A stretch of DNA of 64,000 nt from Ciborinia camelliae (Eukaryota; Ascomycota; Leotiomycetes; Helotiales; Sclerotiniaceae). The notes beneath the pieces were generated by a model. The model had not been told where the DNA came from. It saw only the letters and a list, made by a program, of their open reading frames with translations, and did not search any database. The position numbers were made by a program, and so were the translations under genes. Shown one piece after another: positions 10,515-22,909 of the stretch (the first letter of the stretch is position 1; each line of letters starts with the position of its first letter). Location: assembly GCA_025890175.1 (NCBI GenBank), contig JANPYM010000006.1, forward strand, positions 2,512,073 to 2,576,072. The letters run 5' to 3'.

Positions 10515-12320
10515 TTAATGCTTAGCCCAGGGCATGGCATCCTTTGCCGAGGCGAGAATATCTTTGCCATATTCCTCGATCTTGTCAAGTTTGCTCCTCC
10601 TCTGCGTCTCTCCCGTCCAACCTGAAGCACCCGATCTCACACTTCCACCCCAAATCGACTTCTTTTTCCTATAATAACTCGTCAGTATACCATGAGTTGA
10701 TGATTTATATACTACGGTACTTACAGATCTCGGTTCTCGTAGAATCGCTTCCGGTATGAAGCTCTGGTGGTATCCCAAATGCTGCATAGCTTTTGAAAAG
10801 TTTCCTTTCCCTTGGTATTCCTCAAAAGATATCCATCAATGGACTCGAGCGCCGCGTCCTCATTCCTGTCCAGGATTCTTATCAGTAGATTCTGAAATCC
10901 AATCTCGAATTCCGAAGTAATCGTCCGGTGTTCGGTCTTGCAGTTGTACATGTCATATCGCATATTCACAAGTTTGGCAAATGCCGCGCTTCCCCCAAAC
11001 CTCTCAACGGTATCGATCGTTACTCCGTAGTGCTCCTTGAACCATGGAGAATCGTCAAAGTCCGCATTGGATTTGATTCGAAAAAGGTCGGCGAGACAGC
11101 TGGATGGATGTTAGCGAGTGGTCGAAAATGCAATTCGTGTAGTACTGATTGACTTACGTTCCACCATGTGCTGACAGATTTCCTGTTTCAATCACGTGGT
11201 CGTCTCGAACCTCAAAAGGTTTCATCAACTCTCTCTTTCGGTTTAGTATACTGATAGAAACCTCACTGTGAGCGGCTAGTTCCTGACGCAACCCCTTCAT
11301 CTCGGCTGTTGAGGTCAACTTTTCCTCTTCGAGGTTCGCGATCAAGTTACTTTGTTCCTTCAACTTCTTCTCGTACTCATCCTTGATCTCAGCTACCGCG
11401 CTCTTCTCCCTTTTCTCGATATTGGCGATAATATCATCTTTCTCTTTCAACTTCTTCTCATACCTGCCCTTAATCTCAGCTGCCAAGCTCTTCTCCTTTT
11501 GTTTGAGATTCGCGATGATGGCATCTTGCTCCTTCACCTTCGTCTCATATCTGCTCTTTATCTCAGCTGCTGAGACGTTTCCCTTTTCCTTTAAATCGGC
11601 GATGATGTTACTTTTTTCCTGCAGGTCTTTCTCATGCTTACTCTTAGTTTCAGCTACCGAGACCTTTTCCCTTTCCTGAAGACCTGTGACGACGTCACTT
11701 TGCACCTTCAGCTTTTTCTCGTGCATGAGAACTTCCGACTGGAGCCTATTGACCTCGGATTTGAGTCTCACTCCCTCGGCTTTGAACGCATCTAAGAGTT
11801 TGGACATGCGCTCGGCCACCACTTTTTGGCAAAGAATTATCTCAATATTGTCCTGCTTGGTGTATGAACTTCGCCATGATCTTGTTGCAGATTCGTATTT
11901 CTTCCAAGCTCGTTAGTATTTTTATACGTGAGTATTCTTGGGGCTATCACTTACCTCTCGATCAACCTCTGCACCCGTAGCATCAAAAGCCATCCTATTT
12001 CTAAAAATTTCATTGATGGCCGCTGACCAGATCTTAATGTTTTGCTCTTGTACTTCGAAACAATTCAGATTCAATTTAGCATCTATCTTTTCGAATATGC
12101 CAATACGATTTATTAACAGCTTCTTTTCAGCTCCAGCTTCCATATTAGCAACCTCTAATGCCTTGATGATGTTTCGAAGCCATCTGTTCTCCGTGGTTAA
12201 TCTTCCGTTCAGTTGGTTTAGTTTATCGAGTTGTAGAATCTCGGACTTATCAATGGCTGAGCTCAGTGTGTCATCTTGAGATGTGCGCGGGGCGTTATTC
12301 GGTGTTTCTATGTGCGGCAT
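10515..12320 (-). CDS. coiled-coil protein A of a six-member local family
   Basis: Four exons on the minus strand: 12320-11955, 11900-11158, 11099-10725, 10668-10515, giving 545 aa with all frames closing. Introns are 54-58 nt with CTAAC/CTGAC branch sites. Residues 182-326 are five tandem 29-residue coiled-coil repeats (HEKxLxxxxxIIAxLxxKEK type). Then comes the family signature GNLSAHGGT (362-370), split by an intron after AHGG, and a helical C-terminal domain with a YG and a NMRYxMY motif. The C-terminal domain is clearly shared with gene B downstream and more weakly with C-F at 52-61 kb. I do not recognise a described family. The protein is probably cytoplasmic or structural: no signal peptide or membrane segment is visible. 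Confidence 0.85.
11289..11723 (-). repeat. five in-frame 87 bp repeats inside gene A
   Basis: Five consecutive 29-codon units, each beginning HEK or YEK/YET and ending AE(I/T/M)K. At DNA level they share blocks such as CTTCTCATA and TCAGCTGC. The unit length keeps the reading frame, so copy number could change without breaking the gene. Confidence 0.85.
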
Positions 12321-13232
12321 GTTGAACCTTTAAGGGTGTGGAGTGTGGGATTGTAAGAGTTTTTATGTCGAAGTGGAAATACCGGCAAAATAGTCCCTTT
12401 ATTATAGTGAGCATACCGTGGATGCGTTGAAAAGATTATGTGTTGGAATTTGGGGGAAAAGTCAAGGTGATCTAGTTTATGTTCGCAAGTTAAGTGATAT
12501 ATAGACTACCCAGTATGGCTGCTTGAATGCATACCGTAGTTCATTCGACATATTGAGTATTTTCTCCGTGATGAGCTCATATACGGCAGTGTGTTATACA
12601 GCAGAGTGGAATTTTCATGAATATAGGTCTTTCTAGAGCGTCTTTCCCTTTTATTGGTTGATCCTAGGTAGTTCTCTTCTTAGTTCCTGATTTCTAGTTT
12701 TTTTCTGTTGAAGTTGTTGGCTATTAGTTGGGCCACTTTCACATGTAGTTGAGATCGAGAGCTGAAATGAATCTTCATGGTTAACTCCTAGTTCCATAGA
12801 ATGAACTGCTTTAAAGAAATACCAAAGCACACTATTGATAACTCAAAATATGGGGGTTTTTATGGGTCATTGGCCAGGCAAAGAAAGACACAATTGACTG
12901 ATGATATTATAAGCCAATTTCTGGTTATAAAAGACCGTTGAAGTATCTGATTGTATTGAAGCTACGCTAAAAGTAATATAAACACTCCTTACAGGCTCTC
13001 CCATGTCTAGAGCTCAGTCGGTTTAACTTCATATGCTATAGCTAGTGGGTAAAAGTTTCATGACTTAAGGACTTGACTATGAAGCCAAAAAGAGAAAGAG
13101 AGAAGACAGATTGGATTTCCAAATCTGGGGGAGGCTCTATATGTATAAAAGAGGAGGGATATGATAGCATTGCGTAATATTCGGCATTAAATGTGACTCT
13201 GATGACTATAATTTCCACCCTTCAGAATAAAT
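12321..13232. other. intergenic between genes B and A
   Basis: This is the promoter side of gene A and the 3' side of gene B (both transcribed leftward). No further gene was seen. Confidence 0.45.
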
Positions 13233-14472
13233 CTATTTCTTGCGGATTCCATTTTTCCATAAGACGCAGAGGTCCTGGTAGAGATTCCTCATATCTGTCT
13301 CCATATCTCCTACAAGAAGACTTTGCACAGATTCAGCAGTCGCATTCTTATTTTCCAAAATTATTCCCAACAATTTTTGGAAGCCCTCTTCGAATCCATC
13401 AGCAGCCGTTCCAACATTCTCTCTATAACGATATAGTTCGTATCGCATGTTAATAAGCTTTTCGAATGCTTCGCTTGTTCCAAACTGAATTACAGTTTCA
13501 GGGGTTGTTCCGTAATATTCCCTGTACCATCTAGAGTCAGTGTTGTGGGAAGACATGATTCGGTAGGCGTCTGCGAGGCAACTTTTCAGCAAGTCAGTAA
13601 TTAAATCTTGGGCCTATTGGATAGAATAGAATAACTTACGTTCCCCCATGTGCAATCTTATTCCCCTTATGGATGATATTGATGTCACGGAAATGAGAAG
13701 GTCTGCTCCATTCCCTTTTTCTATCCATGATGCTTTCAACCACTTCGCTGTACACTTCAAGTACATGATCTAGATCCAGGACTTCGGAATAGATCTTTGA
13801 AATTTCTCTCTCGAGAACCGAGACTTGATCCCTAATATCAACAATTGTGCCATCTTGCTCGATTATCCTTTTCTCCAAACGTTCCTTCTCTGATTCTAGA
13901 TTCTGGGCCCGCCCTCGCTCGAAGATTCTACTCTTCATCAAATTTTTATTTTGAACTTTTAGCTCGTCCATCTGACTTTCCACCTGACTAATCTGCTCAT
14001 AATTCTCCGTCTTAAGGTCCGCCAACTTTAGTTCTAGGGCCAGAATATTCTTTTTCGCAATTGAGCGTTCCTCGGCTAACCTTAACTTCAGGATCTCAAT
14101 CTTCTTTTCCCAAACTGATCGTTCCTCAGCCAATGCCTTTGAGTTATTGTGTTTCGAATGAAGTACCACGGAGCGGAGGAATTCGTTATGCGTGTGTAAT
14201 TTCAAATTCTCCTCAACGAGTCCATCGCGTTCGAGTTGATGCCCCGATCGAAGTTTAGAAATTAGACGTCCAGTTTTCATGTATAGATCCCGCCAATCTG
14301 TACTAGTATTGGTCGGGGTGAGATTATTAAGCCCCTCGAGTACTATGGTATCCAAGTTCATGGGAATTCCATTCATATCTTCCTGGCTAGTCAGCTGAGA
14401 TATATCTGGTAGCAATGTTTGCGAAGAATTGCTGGGCTCCTGGGCGGAAGCAATGTTCTTTTGCTCGGCCAT
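13233..14472 (-). CDS. coiled-coil protein B, paralogue of A
   Basis: Two exons, 14472-13640 and 13581-13233, giving 393 aa. The 58 nt intron has donor GTAAGT, branch CTGAC and acceptor AAAAG. Residues about 80-250 form a long Glu/Lys/Leu-rich coiled coil without the tandem repeats of A. The signature GNKIAHGGT is at 270-278 and is followed by CLADAYRI, WYREYYG and NMRYELY, matching A. The intron sits at exactly the same codon position and phase as in A (after the two bases AC of the last Thr codon), which strongly supports common descent. Function unknown. Confidence 0.85.
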
Positions 14473-15416
14473 TTATTCTTGGAAAAAGGTGTAGGTAATC
14501 GTGGCGCTTGTTTATTTCTGTCCAGAAAATATTTCGGAATAAAGTACTGAGGAATTCGAAGAGGAAATAACTCTTGATTGGTGTCGAAGAAATTTAGGAT
14601 GGTGATGATGAAGGAGGAAATGTGCTTTTTATTGTAGATTTCCAGGACTTTATAATACGATATCTTCCTTTACGGTAATTTACCAGTAGGTAGCTCAAAA
14701 GATAAAGAACCTACCATATGTAAACGACATGTATGTGTTGAAAAGTCCAGTAAGTACGGTTGCTCAAATAAACCCCATGTATTACATTGGCTCAATCCAA
14801 CAGGTTCATCGTACTTCGCCGTATACCTACCACTTTGTCCCTAAATAGAGCTACAAGATACTGGAAATTCTGAATTCGTACGGTTATGACCTGATGATTA
14901 TGCTTCAAATTCAATAACTATTGACCTGGATATACTTACTGCTTAGACACTTAAAGTTTTCCGGGGTCCAAGTCAACGGACAATATTTCATTAAATGACT
15001 TCATACCAAAATTCGCCATAGCTTGCTAACTGTGCAATTTTCGACATAAATCTGTGAGCATTTCAAATATTCAAGCTTTTAATCTTGCCGTAGAAGTATC
15101 TCCTTCATAATTTACTCCCAAAATTTGGCGTGTTTACATCTACTATTCGTGGATATCTACCTTATATTAGATCCGAAGATCTAACATTGCCTTTGTGGCC
15201 CTTGTATATTCGACTAGACTGAAGTGGAATCTTTGATTTGAAACTCTGTGTCTGCGCCTCGTAAATACGGTTCTTATTTCCAACACTAAGGTAGAATACG
15301 CAGGCTTCTCAGGCTTAACTAGAAATTCATTATTTCCCCACTAAGGATCAAATATTCAGTGTGATCTCATTTTTAAGGGGGTGTCAGTTTGGAGATGTCT
15401 AGATCTGGTTCATTGT
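14473..15416. other. intergenic, possibly the tail of the decayed gene
   Basis: No intact gene. One minus-strand reading frame carries on from the relic described next, with a further open stretch near 15170-15310, but this could be chance. Confidence 0.3.
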
Positions 15417-16528
15417 TTAACTTAAATAGGTACGCACATAGCTTACTAGGTCCCGTCTATGCTCCGTACGTATTCGTTCCTTGATATATTTCTTCATTTC
15501 CCCCCAATTAATTATCCAGGTTGGCTAGTACTCTAGCCCAAGATGCTTGATACGCGCGTCATCTAAACCTAAGTCTGACAGCACGAATTTTTCTAATGGT
15601 CTATCTTAGTTTTGGGTGCAGTCGAAGATAAGCTCTTTACTGTGATACTAGACTTCGGGGAAGAGATACACAGTTCTCTTTAGAATAGATGGGTTAGCTG
15701 TGGCTTCTGGCTCGACATCTTCATCTGCAGGCTTGTGTTTCTCTTCAGAGTTCATGATATTGGCAGTACGAGCTAGTCTCTGCTGCTCGTCTTGGTGTTC
15801 TGGCCAGAACATCCATTCTCCTCGCTACCTTCTTATTGCGAAATTGGCGGTTTTCACAGTAGATGCTGTTGTAGACGATTCGGTTTCAGTCGGAAGCTCG
15901 GTAGTCTTGGGACTTGGATCTTTTATTGCAGGTATAGTTTTTCCCCGACTCATCAACTTCTCCTTGTCCTTGGACACACGGATGAATGAACCTACGTCTC
16001 TCGGATTGAGGAATTGATTCTAGCTTGACGAACCCGCTCGCGATCAAGACTCCGATTTTTGTGGGGGAGGGGGCATCTGATTGTGGTTCTCGCATCGTGA
16101 TACTTCTGGAATAGATATGGATGAGGAATTACAGTGTTGAAAAGTATAAACGTAGGTTTGGTTTCGCGTTCAATGATGTCTCGGGGTAAATAGTACAGAT
16201 TTCTGGAATCTTCAGCTGTCTTCTTGTAAGCAAGTATATCTTCCCGGTACTTGTAAACACAAAGATAGCAAGGATGCAGCTGTAGATCATCCTCAGGACC
16301 TTAACTAACAATTCTTTGAAAATTTTCATATAATTTATAAATGGCATTCAATGACTGTACAACTGTGACTACCATACCAGGTGCAACATTTTCCGAGATT
16401 AACCCATCTGCTTCAATGCAGAGCGCAGCTTGGATGCGTGTTAATCTTATAGCTTTCTTTGAATCTTGATGAGCGGGTGTGGTAGGAACAATTTGTATTT
16501 GTTGAACATGGATTGTATTGTGTGTCTT
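15417..16528 (-). pseudogene. decayed protein-coding gene with in-frame stops
   Basis: Reading the minus strand from 16528, one frame gives a protein-like run (includes AALCIEADGLISENVAPGM) to a TAA near 16306. It continues in the same frame past it (DSRNLYYLPRDIIERETKP) to about 16000, then shifts by one base to a run with FLNPRDVGSFIRVSKDKEKL. That frame then meets TAG at about 15835, TAG at 15650, TAA and TAG, yet stays protein-like to 15417 (LGLDDARIKHLGLEY). The interrupting stops are TAG/TAA, which CAG/CAA would become by C-to-T change, as in RIP. No intron fits these breaks. The family is not recognised. Confidence 0.6.
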
Positions 16529-17089
16529 AAACTACCACAGTAATGGTGAGAGATTGTAAGCTACTGTATATAGGACGAGCGTATACACATGTCTTATTTC
16601 CGGTCACATGATCAGGGATCACCTGGTAAGCTATACCGCATAGGGTATGGGGGAGTAGCATATAAGGGCAGCTGGGCTGCCACCAAATACATACTCCTTA
16701 GTCAAATCAATCTACCATAATTCTACCCTAGTACTTCCTTCCTACCGTATTGCTGGTCATCCCAGGTACATACGCTTAATATTTTTTTATATTAAGGGCT
16801 TTAGAACAGGTTTCAAGGTCTTGAGGCCGGTCTTTAAGCTAGAGATTCTATACTCAAATATAATCGATTATAAAATATTAAGGTTATTATAGGAAAAAGG
16901 TGTACTATAGATACGATTGAATGCAATATAAAGATTCATTGACTTATACTAAGAGATAAAGGCACAAACAAATACCAATATGAGTAACTAACTAGGAGAC
17001 CATTTTTTCTCTAGTTCCTGAGCTTCTGTCGCCCAAAAACATTCGCGTACTTCGTCATCCTTCCATTCTTTCCATGCAATGGTTTTGAT
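16529..17089. other. intergenic, no gene seen
   Basis: AT-rich flank between the relic and the P450 gene, with nothing that I can support as coding. Confidence 0.4.
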
Positions 17090-18661
17090 CTATTGCGAAG
17101 GTACTAGTGATATTTTCACTCCATTTCGACTCTCTCTGGTGAAAATCTGCTCTCCTACATACTCAAAACAAGGGTCTCGATTCTCACAAGCTCGAAATTC
17201 TTGCATCAACCTTACGAGAACATACGACACATCAGTTAATACGTTCTGTTGAGCAGGGCAAATGCGTCGTCCCCCAAGAAATGGGATATATTTCCAATCC
17301 TGCTTTCTCCCCTCCCACCTTTGTGGTCTGAACTCTAAAGCATCCGAGCCCCAAATGTCTGGATCTTGATGCATGGAGGCGAAGGCCATATCAACCTGAT
17401 CTCCAATTTCAATGTATATCGGATCCTGGCCCAAGGCGCCTCCTCCATGCGGAAGAACGCATGGAGCGAGACAAGTTTTCCAGCTCCGAACTACCGGACT
17501 AAGAATCCGAAGTGCTGAACATAAAATGTTAGGATCGTAGAATAAAGATGAAGATGAAGCAGGAGCCAATCACTTACTTTCACTGATGGCATGTTGCAAA
17601 TGTTTCAATGACTTCAGTCTCTCAAATGTCAGTTTTTCGTTACCGATACCCAATACCTCTGCTCGAATTCTTTCCCACTCGTCCGGGTGTCTCGCGAGCA
17701 AAAACACGACGTTACTCGTCAGGACTGCAGATGAATCCCGGGCGGGAAAGAAGATGTTCATCAATTCATTGCGGATAAACCGTCGATCTCCTGTTCCCTT
17801 TGCCAATTCCTTTAAGAGTATGTAATTATATGGAATGTCGCTCGAAGGTCTTCTTCTTTCTTCCATTTCTTCATCGATATAACTATCTATAATGGAATGT
17901 ACTTCGGCACACTTTCTCAACCATTCCTTCTCGCCACCCGCTAGAAATCTGAATTTGCCGAGAATGAATCTTTTGAGCATGCCTCGGAGAGCATCGTCGA
18001 ATGCTTGTGGAAGTCTGCGGGCAACAAGACTGCTGGTTTCTGGGGAGAGGGAGTTCGCTGACTTCCCAAATATGAATTCGGTGTTACTGTCCAGATATAG
18101 CATCTTACTCAATATTTGGAAATCGATTGTTGATCCGTCTCGAGGAATCTTATCCAACATTCGACGAACATGCAATTCAAATGTTGAGAGTTCTGAAACT
18201 TGAGCTCGAGTGAAAATGGGGTTCACCAATTGACGAGATTTTTTCCATCGCAGACCGTCGGTATTAAGTATGCCTTCCCCAAGAAATGGCAATGTAGCAG
18301 TATAATTCATAGGAGCCGACCCGAAGTTATCTACCTCCGTTGCTAATATAGTCTGGATATTTCGGGGATCCATCGTCACATATTGTCTTTTTCCCCAAAC
18401 GTTTGTTTGAACAGTTTTGCCATAATTGCTGAATAGATGTACATCCACGTCTAGCCATTTCCCTTCCTTTATAGCAGTGATACGCTTCATGAATAAATCC
18501 AGTCCGAAGATCGGGTCCCAGTGCCGGTATCGTATGGGAAGGCTGCAGCCATTCTGGTGGACAGCGTAGAGGTATCTTGCCCATTTCCAAACCACGCACA
18601 GGCCACAGATACCAAATACGAAAAGGGGGGCCAAGAGTCCTACCGAAAACATGGTAATCAT
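17090..18661 (-). CDS. cytochrome P450, CYP52-like clan
   Basis: Exons 18661-17578 and 17514-17090, 502 aa; the 63 nt intron splits the ExxR helix and its removal recreates ETLR (361-364). I chose ATG 18661 because the frame has no earlier ATG; it gives an N-terminal membrane anchor (MFSVGLLAPLFVFGICGL). Visible P450 landmarks are the I-helix motif ARDSS (about 307-311), ETLR, the PxRW-type FRPQRW (423-428) and the haem loop FLGGRRIC with Cys447, followed by PAQQ instead of the common LGQQ. The layout (LPHGGG, MHQDPDIWGSDA) resembles fungal CYP52/539-type fatty-acid or alkane hydroxylases. It would sit in the ER and oxidise a small hydrophobic substrate. Its position 3.2 kb from a UstYa-family gene makes a role in tailoring a secondary metabolite possible, but this is inference. 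Confidence 0.88.
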
Positions 18662-18984
18662 CGCATAGGGTGTGACAGCGATGTGTCCGTACGTCAATGG
18701 AAGTTGAAATGGTGACAGTAACGTATTCGAAACGTATATCTCCTTACGGAGTACAAATGCGGCTTGTCAGGTTGAGGGGTAAAGAACGAACTCCCTGCGG
18801 GTTTTATTTATTTCTTTCCACCTAACGTCCCTTCCCTTTTGAGTCCAAGATTATGTAAGACGGTCTAATTTCCTGCAAGTTGAGATATGGTACGACGAAA
18901 GAGTGTAACAAGGACGAAAATGACATTATGCTATCTAGGATGGCTATGTACTTGTTATCTCTGTGAAACTAGTACTAGCGTAAC

Positions 18985-19640
18985 AAGATGTCAACAAACC
19001 CCTGGTATGGCGTCTTTTTGGAACAATTTTAGATACATACACTAATTTCCAATAGTATACTATCGATATATTGTATATTATACAATTGTCATTATATATT
19101 ATATAATTATAATCGCGTATTGATTACATAATATACCTAGTCAATTAATTTTTTTAATTTTTTTTAAAAATTTATTATTTTCTTAAAAAATTCAAAAAAA
19201 GTATTACTTTTTAGAAAATCTATAAAAAAAATTATTTGTCGCGATACTAGTAAATCGTATATGCGGCTATAGGGCGCCTGGCCGTAGACAGTCTATTTGT
19301 CCGCTTAGCGAGTATATAATGTAAAAGAGTAAAGGTTAATAGATAGATTATAAAGTTAGTCTTTTTTATATTATATAAGGATCAACGATAATAGTAGTCT
19401 AAAAAAAGATATTCATTTCATTTTATATAATAGTAAAATATAAAGGTGTTAAATTTAGGTTTAGAATATAATGTTTCTAAAATTGTCGCAAAAAGATACC
19501 GTATCTGGTTTATTATATTTGGCCTAATCACAAACGAGATTTGTAATACAGTAATGTATACAGGTGTCGCTCGATTTTGGTGCATAATAAGAAAGTCTTC
19601 GATTATGCCTTTTGTATGTAACCCTTCAAGAATCATTTGC
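18985..19640. repeat. AT-rich block, probable RIP-affected repeat relic
   Basis: Very AT-rich sequence with long A/T runs and no sustained reading frame, sharply different from flanking genes. It begins right after AGTACTAGCGTAACA (18971-18985), which recurs at 23768-23782. I infer a degenerate transposon. Confidence 0.5.
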
Positions 19641-19885
19641 AATCCTTCAAGCCTGTGTTAGCAAGGCGTAGAACTCTTTCTTGGACAATTCCCTGTGGAA
19701 CGCAGTTTCAATGTAACCTCTATTCATCTGTTGATTACGATAAATTAACCCCTCAATAATGGGTACCCAGGGTTATTACTCTTTAAGGTATTAGAAGAAG
19801 TATCTGTCTTACCCTCTCAATTTTGCCATTTCATGATTTACATATACATTTTCAACTACATTCTGTGATTTTGACTTCATCTACC

Positions 19886-21373
19886 ATGGCTTCCAATACC
19901 GAGGGAACCGCCATTTTTGTTCCTTACGCCACAGCTGGCGAGATCATTGCTACTGGCGTCGTTCTCCCAGTCCTCGGGGTCGTCGCAGTAGTTCTTCGGT
20001 TTTATATGCGCAGCAAGAGGAAAAATGCTGTGGGGTGGGATGATCTATTCATTGTTCCTGCTTTGGTTAGTTCAACCTTCAATTGGTAAACATCTTTCAA
20101 TACTCTAATCATGACTGGTATAGGTGATGGTTATTGGGATTGGCGCAACCCTTATTGCCGGTGAGATATTTCGGCGCGCACTGCTAAGCTGACAGAAGAA
20201 ACTAATTTTAACGTTTTGTTGTAGGCGTGAGGGAACATGGAATTGGCTACAAAACACCCCCTAGTACGGCAACTACGCAGACGGAAGTGTTAAATGAGAT
20301 AAATCCAGAGACGGCGGTCGGTGAGCAAGTATGGATAATGAAACATGATCTCTTTTATTTCGCTGACATCTCCACAGATTGAATGGGCTGTTACTTTGTT
20401 ACTCATTCTCGCATACGGATTCATTAAGACCAGCATTGTTCTGTTCTATAGACGCATCTTCGTCGTTAACCAGAATGATATCTTCAGCATCGCTACATGG
20501 ATTGTATTGGCGATCAACACTGCATGGATGATAGCATTCTTCTTCACCTTTCTATTCTCTTGTGGAACTAACTTCTCTGCGAACTGGGGATCACGCCTGA
20601 CCCTGATTGTTTACTGTCACAATAGTCTGATGAAAGAGGAAGCTCTTTATATCTCAGAATTCTTGATCAATATTTTGGTCTTGTCCATGCCTCTTCCTAT
20701 AGTAGGTTTGAATATCAACTCATAAAGCCAATATCTAACCCCAAGTTTATAGATATGGCGTCTTCATATGGCAACGAATCGAAAAGTCGCCATGACTGGG
20801 ATCTTCCTACTAGCCGCCATGTACAGCTCTCTTCCATCCTTGCCGTGCGCGATTTATCGCTGACCTTTGCAGGGCTCTCGTAGCATCAATAATTCGACTT
20901 GGCATTGTTCTCAAGCTGACGACTGGAAGCATAAAAACACTGCATTTCGATGAGGATTGTGAGTTCAACCCATTGCCCTCTAGATCCTTTCAGATCCGCT
21001 CGTTCACTAACAACACCCAATATTAGTGACTCTAGGCACAATATACTATTGGGGAATGATAGAAGCCGGACTCGCCCTCATAGCCTCATGCCTCCCTACT
21101 CTCAAGTCACTCGTCAGCACCCAGGGCATCGCATCTGCCGTGGCCAGCGTCCGAAGCGCCATATCGCTCCAGTCCTTGCGATCTCAAGTCCACGTGTCGA
21201 GTGGCTCAAAGGACTCTCAAGGTCGTACCGGCGCCATTACGAAGGGCACAGATGCATATAGTAAGATTGAAGGCGAATCTTCGAATGCGGCTTTAAGTGG
21301 GCATCAACATACTGTTATGAAGAAGACGAGCAATACCACCGGGTTTGAGGAGATTGCCATTCCGCAAAAGTAG
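19886..21373 (+). CDS. seven-helix fungal rhodopsin-domain integral membrane protein
   Basis: Seven exons: 19886-20065, 20124-20160, 20225-20328, 20378-20701, 20753-20820, 20873-20958, 21027-21373, together 381 aa with all frames closing. The N-terminus is outside, then hydrophobic helices run through VVLPVLGVVAVVLRFYMR, VMVIGIGATLIAG, WAVTLLLILAYGFIKTSIV, IVLAINTAWMIAFFFTFLF and later segments. Family hallmarks are the WDD motif after the first helix, the GY after the second, and KTSIVLFYRRIF on the third loop. The C-terminal tail (Ser/Thr-rich) is cytoplasmic. This is the large fungal 'rhodopsin domain' (PTH11-related) family; most members have no proven ligand. It lies between the P450 and the UstYa-like gene, so it may simply be a neighbour of that locus or act in transport or sensing for it. 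Confidence 0.85.
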
Positions 21374-21906
21374 AGCGGGGGAAAATCCGCGTTGGGAAGA
21401 AGTTCAATGTTGATGGTTCTGTTGGATTTGGAGGCGCTTAGCACACGACAATTTGCTGTTCTTGGCTCATGAGATGGGCAGGTATGTACTGCCGCACCTA
21501 CTAGCATATATTTAGTTACGGAGGTCACGGTCACGGTCATATACCTAGGTATCCAGGAAACTCATTTTCACTATTAGTTTTTTTTTGTATTTTTTGGTGC
21601 GTGCGGAAGGGGGTGCGGAACTGAGGACCGATTGATTGTTGTATTTTACGAAATATCTTCCCATTATTATCTCCATCTCCTGTGGTTTGTGCCCACTAAA
21701 GATAAAATTAAAAGTTCTCTCTGGCTATTATCTGTATTTGTATTTGTATCTCTCAAGTTCATGGATAATGAAGCTTTTCAATTGTTGCGCAATGAAAGTT
21801 TTCCATCGGGACCATATTGTAATCTTTGCAGATTTGAGATACTGTTCTTGTTGATTGATTAATTCATCCAATCAATTCGAAGGTAAAAAAAACAAATAAA
21901 ACATCA
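21374..21906. other. convergent intergenic region
   Basis: Shared 3' region between the membrane-protein gene (plus) and the UstYa-like gene (minus). No further gene was seen. Confidence 0.4.
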
Positions 21907-22909
21907 TCAAATCAAATCATATATATATTTATTTCCATCATCGAACCAACTCCACACGTGATCATCAGCTGGTCTCCAACCCTGTCCCTTGCCAAAATAC
22001 TCCCTAACCGTCTCCAGATCCGGATTTCCCTCCCGACAATATCGCATCCGCGGAATCTGGCTTTCTTTCTGGTCTTCAACATTCGGGTCGCCGTATCGGT
22101 AGCATCCCGCATTCGCATAGGTCCATGCTTTGAGCGCGTCCCAATTCTTGCATTTGCGAAGCTGTCCCTCCCCAGTCACCGGTCGCATGTCTGGCGTGGT
22201 GACGCGAAGAGTATCGTCGGCTGCGCAGAGTATATCGGCACGGATTTGATCGAGACAGTGGATGATATGATGAGCGGGGAGGGATTGTTCGATGCCGAGC
22301 CGATATTCCATGAACGAGTGGTAAATATTTTTCTATCCATGTTGGTAGTTCTTAGTTTGTGAAGACCTGACCGCGGATTTTGCGTATGTATGTACTTACC
22401 ACGCAGTGCAAGCCATGATAAGCATTGACAAAATAAATGGTTTTGTCCGCATCCCAAGGGAACGTAGAGCCCATGGGCAACCCCTTTTCAGAAGCCCATG
22501 ACTTTGGCACCGCCACGATTCCACTATCGTGATTAATGGCGTCCCAGTATTGGTCCCTTTCGGTGGCATTAGGGCTCGAGTAGACAGAATCTTGCAGCCA
22601 TTCAACGAGGACTTCTTTATCCCGTAGATCGGCTGTACATATTTGTCAGAATGATGGTCCATCATTACGGAGAGTCAACTGACCGAACTCAGAACGGTGG
22701 CATTTTTGATCGTCGTGGTGGGGCCATAGGGATGAGCTTCGTACGGTTGCTTGTATAAGGTTTATGACCATAGAAAAGGCAAGGAGTCCACTCAGAATAC
22801 CACTGAGTCTCCATCTTTGACGTTCATTGGTACAATTAGGATGTTTTCTTCGTGCGAGAGAGTTCTTGTCATCACTGAGAAGACCTTCAGACTCATATTC
22901 TTTAGCCAT
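21907..22909 (-). CDS. UstYa-family (DUF3328) oxidase-like protein
   Basis: Three exons on the minus strand, 22909-22684, 22632-22400 and 22332-21907, giving 294 aa. Introns start GTCAGT and GTAAGT. A single transmembrane segment (about 36-53, LSGILSGLLAFSMVINLI) follows a short polar N-terminus. The two family motifs are intact: HGLHC at 148-152 and HIIHC at 175-179, the latter followed by LDQIRADILCAADDTL, the typical second-motif context. Motif 1 lies at the end of exon 2 and motif 2 just inside exon 3. UstYa-type proteins catalyse oxidative cyclisation or related oxidations in fungal RiPP (dikaritin) and other peptide pathways, probably binding copper through the HxxHC pairs. A possible precursor peptide gene starts 2.1 kb upstream on the opposite strand. 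Confidence 0.92.

Noticed and set aside
11352..11679. Plus-strand frames that look like hydrophobic membrane proteins
   Set aside because: They are antisense to the Glu/Lys-rich coiled-coil repeats of gene A, which read as Leu/Phe/Ser on the other strand.
19400..19661. Frames of about 70 codons in the AT-rich block
   Set aside because: AT-rich relic DNA; no splice sites or recognisable domain.
20320..20378. Donor GGTGAGC at 20321 in the rhodopsin-domain gene
   Set aside because: It would create a stop at the junction (GAT TGA); the donor GTATGG at 20329 keeps the frame and the family's Gln-Ile join.
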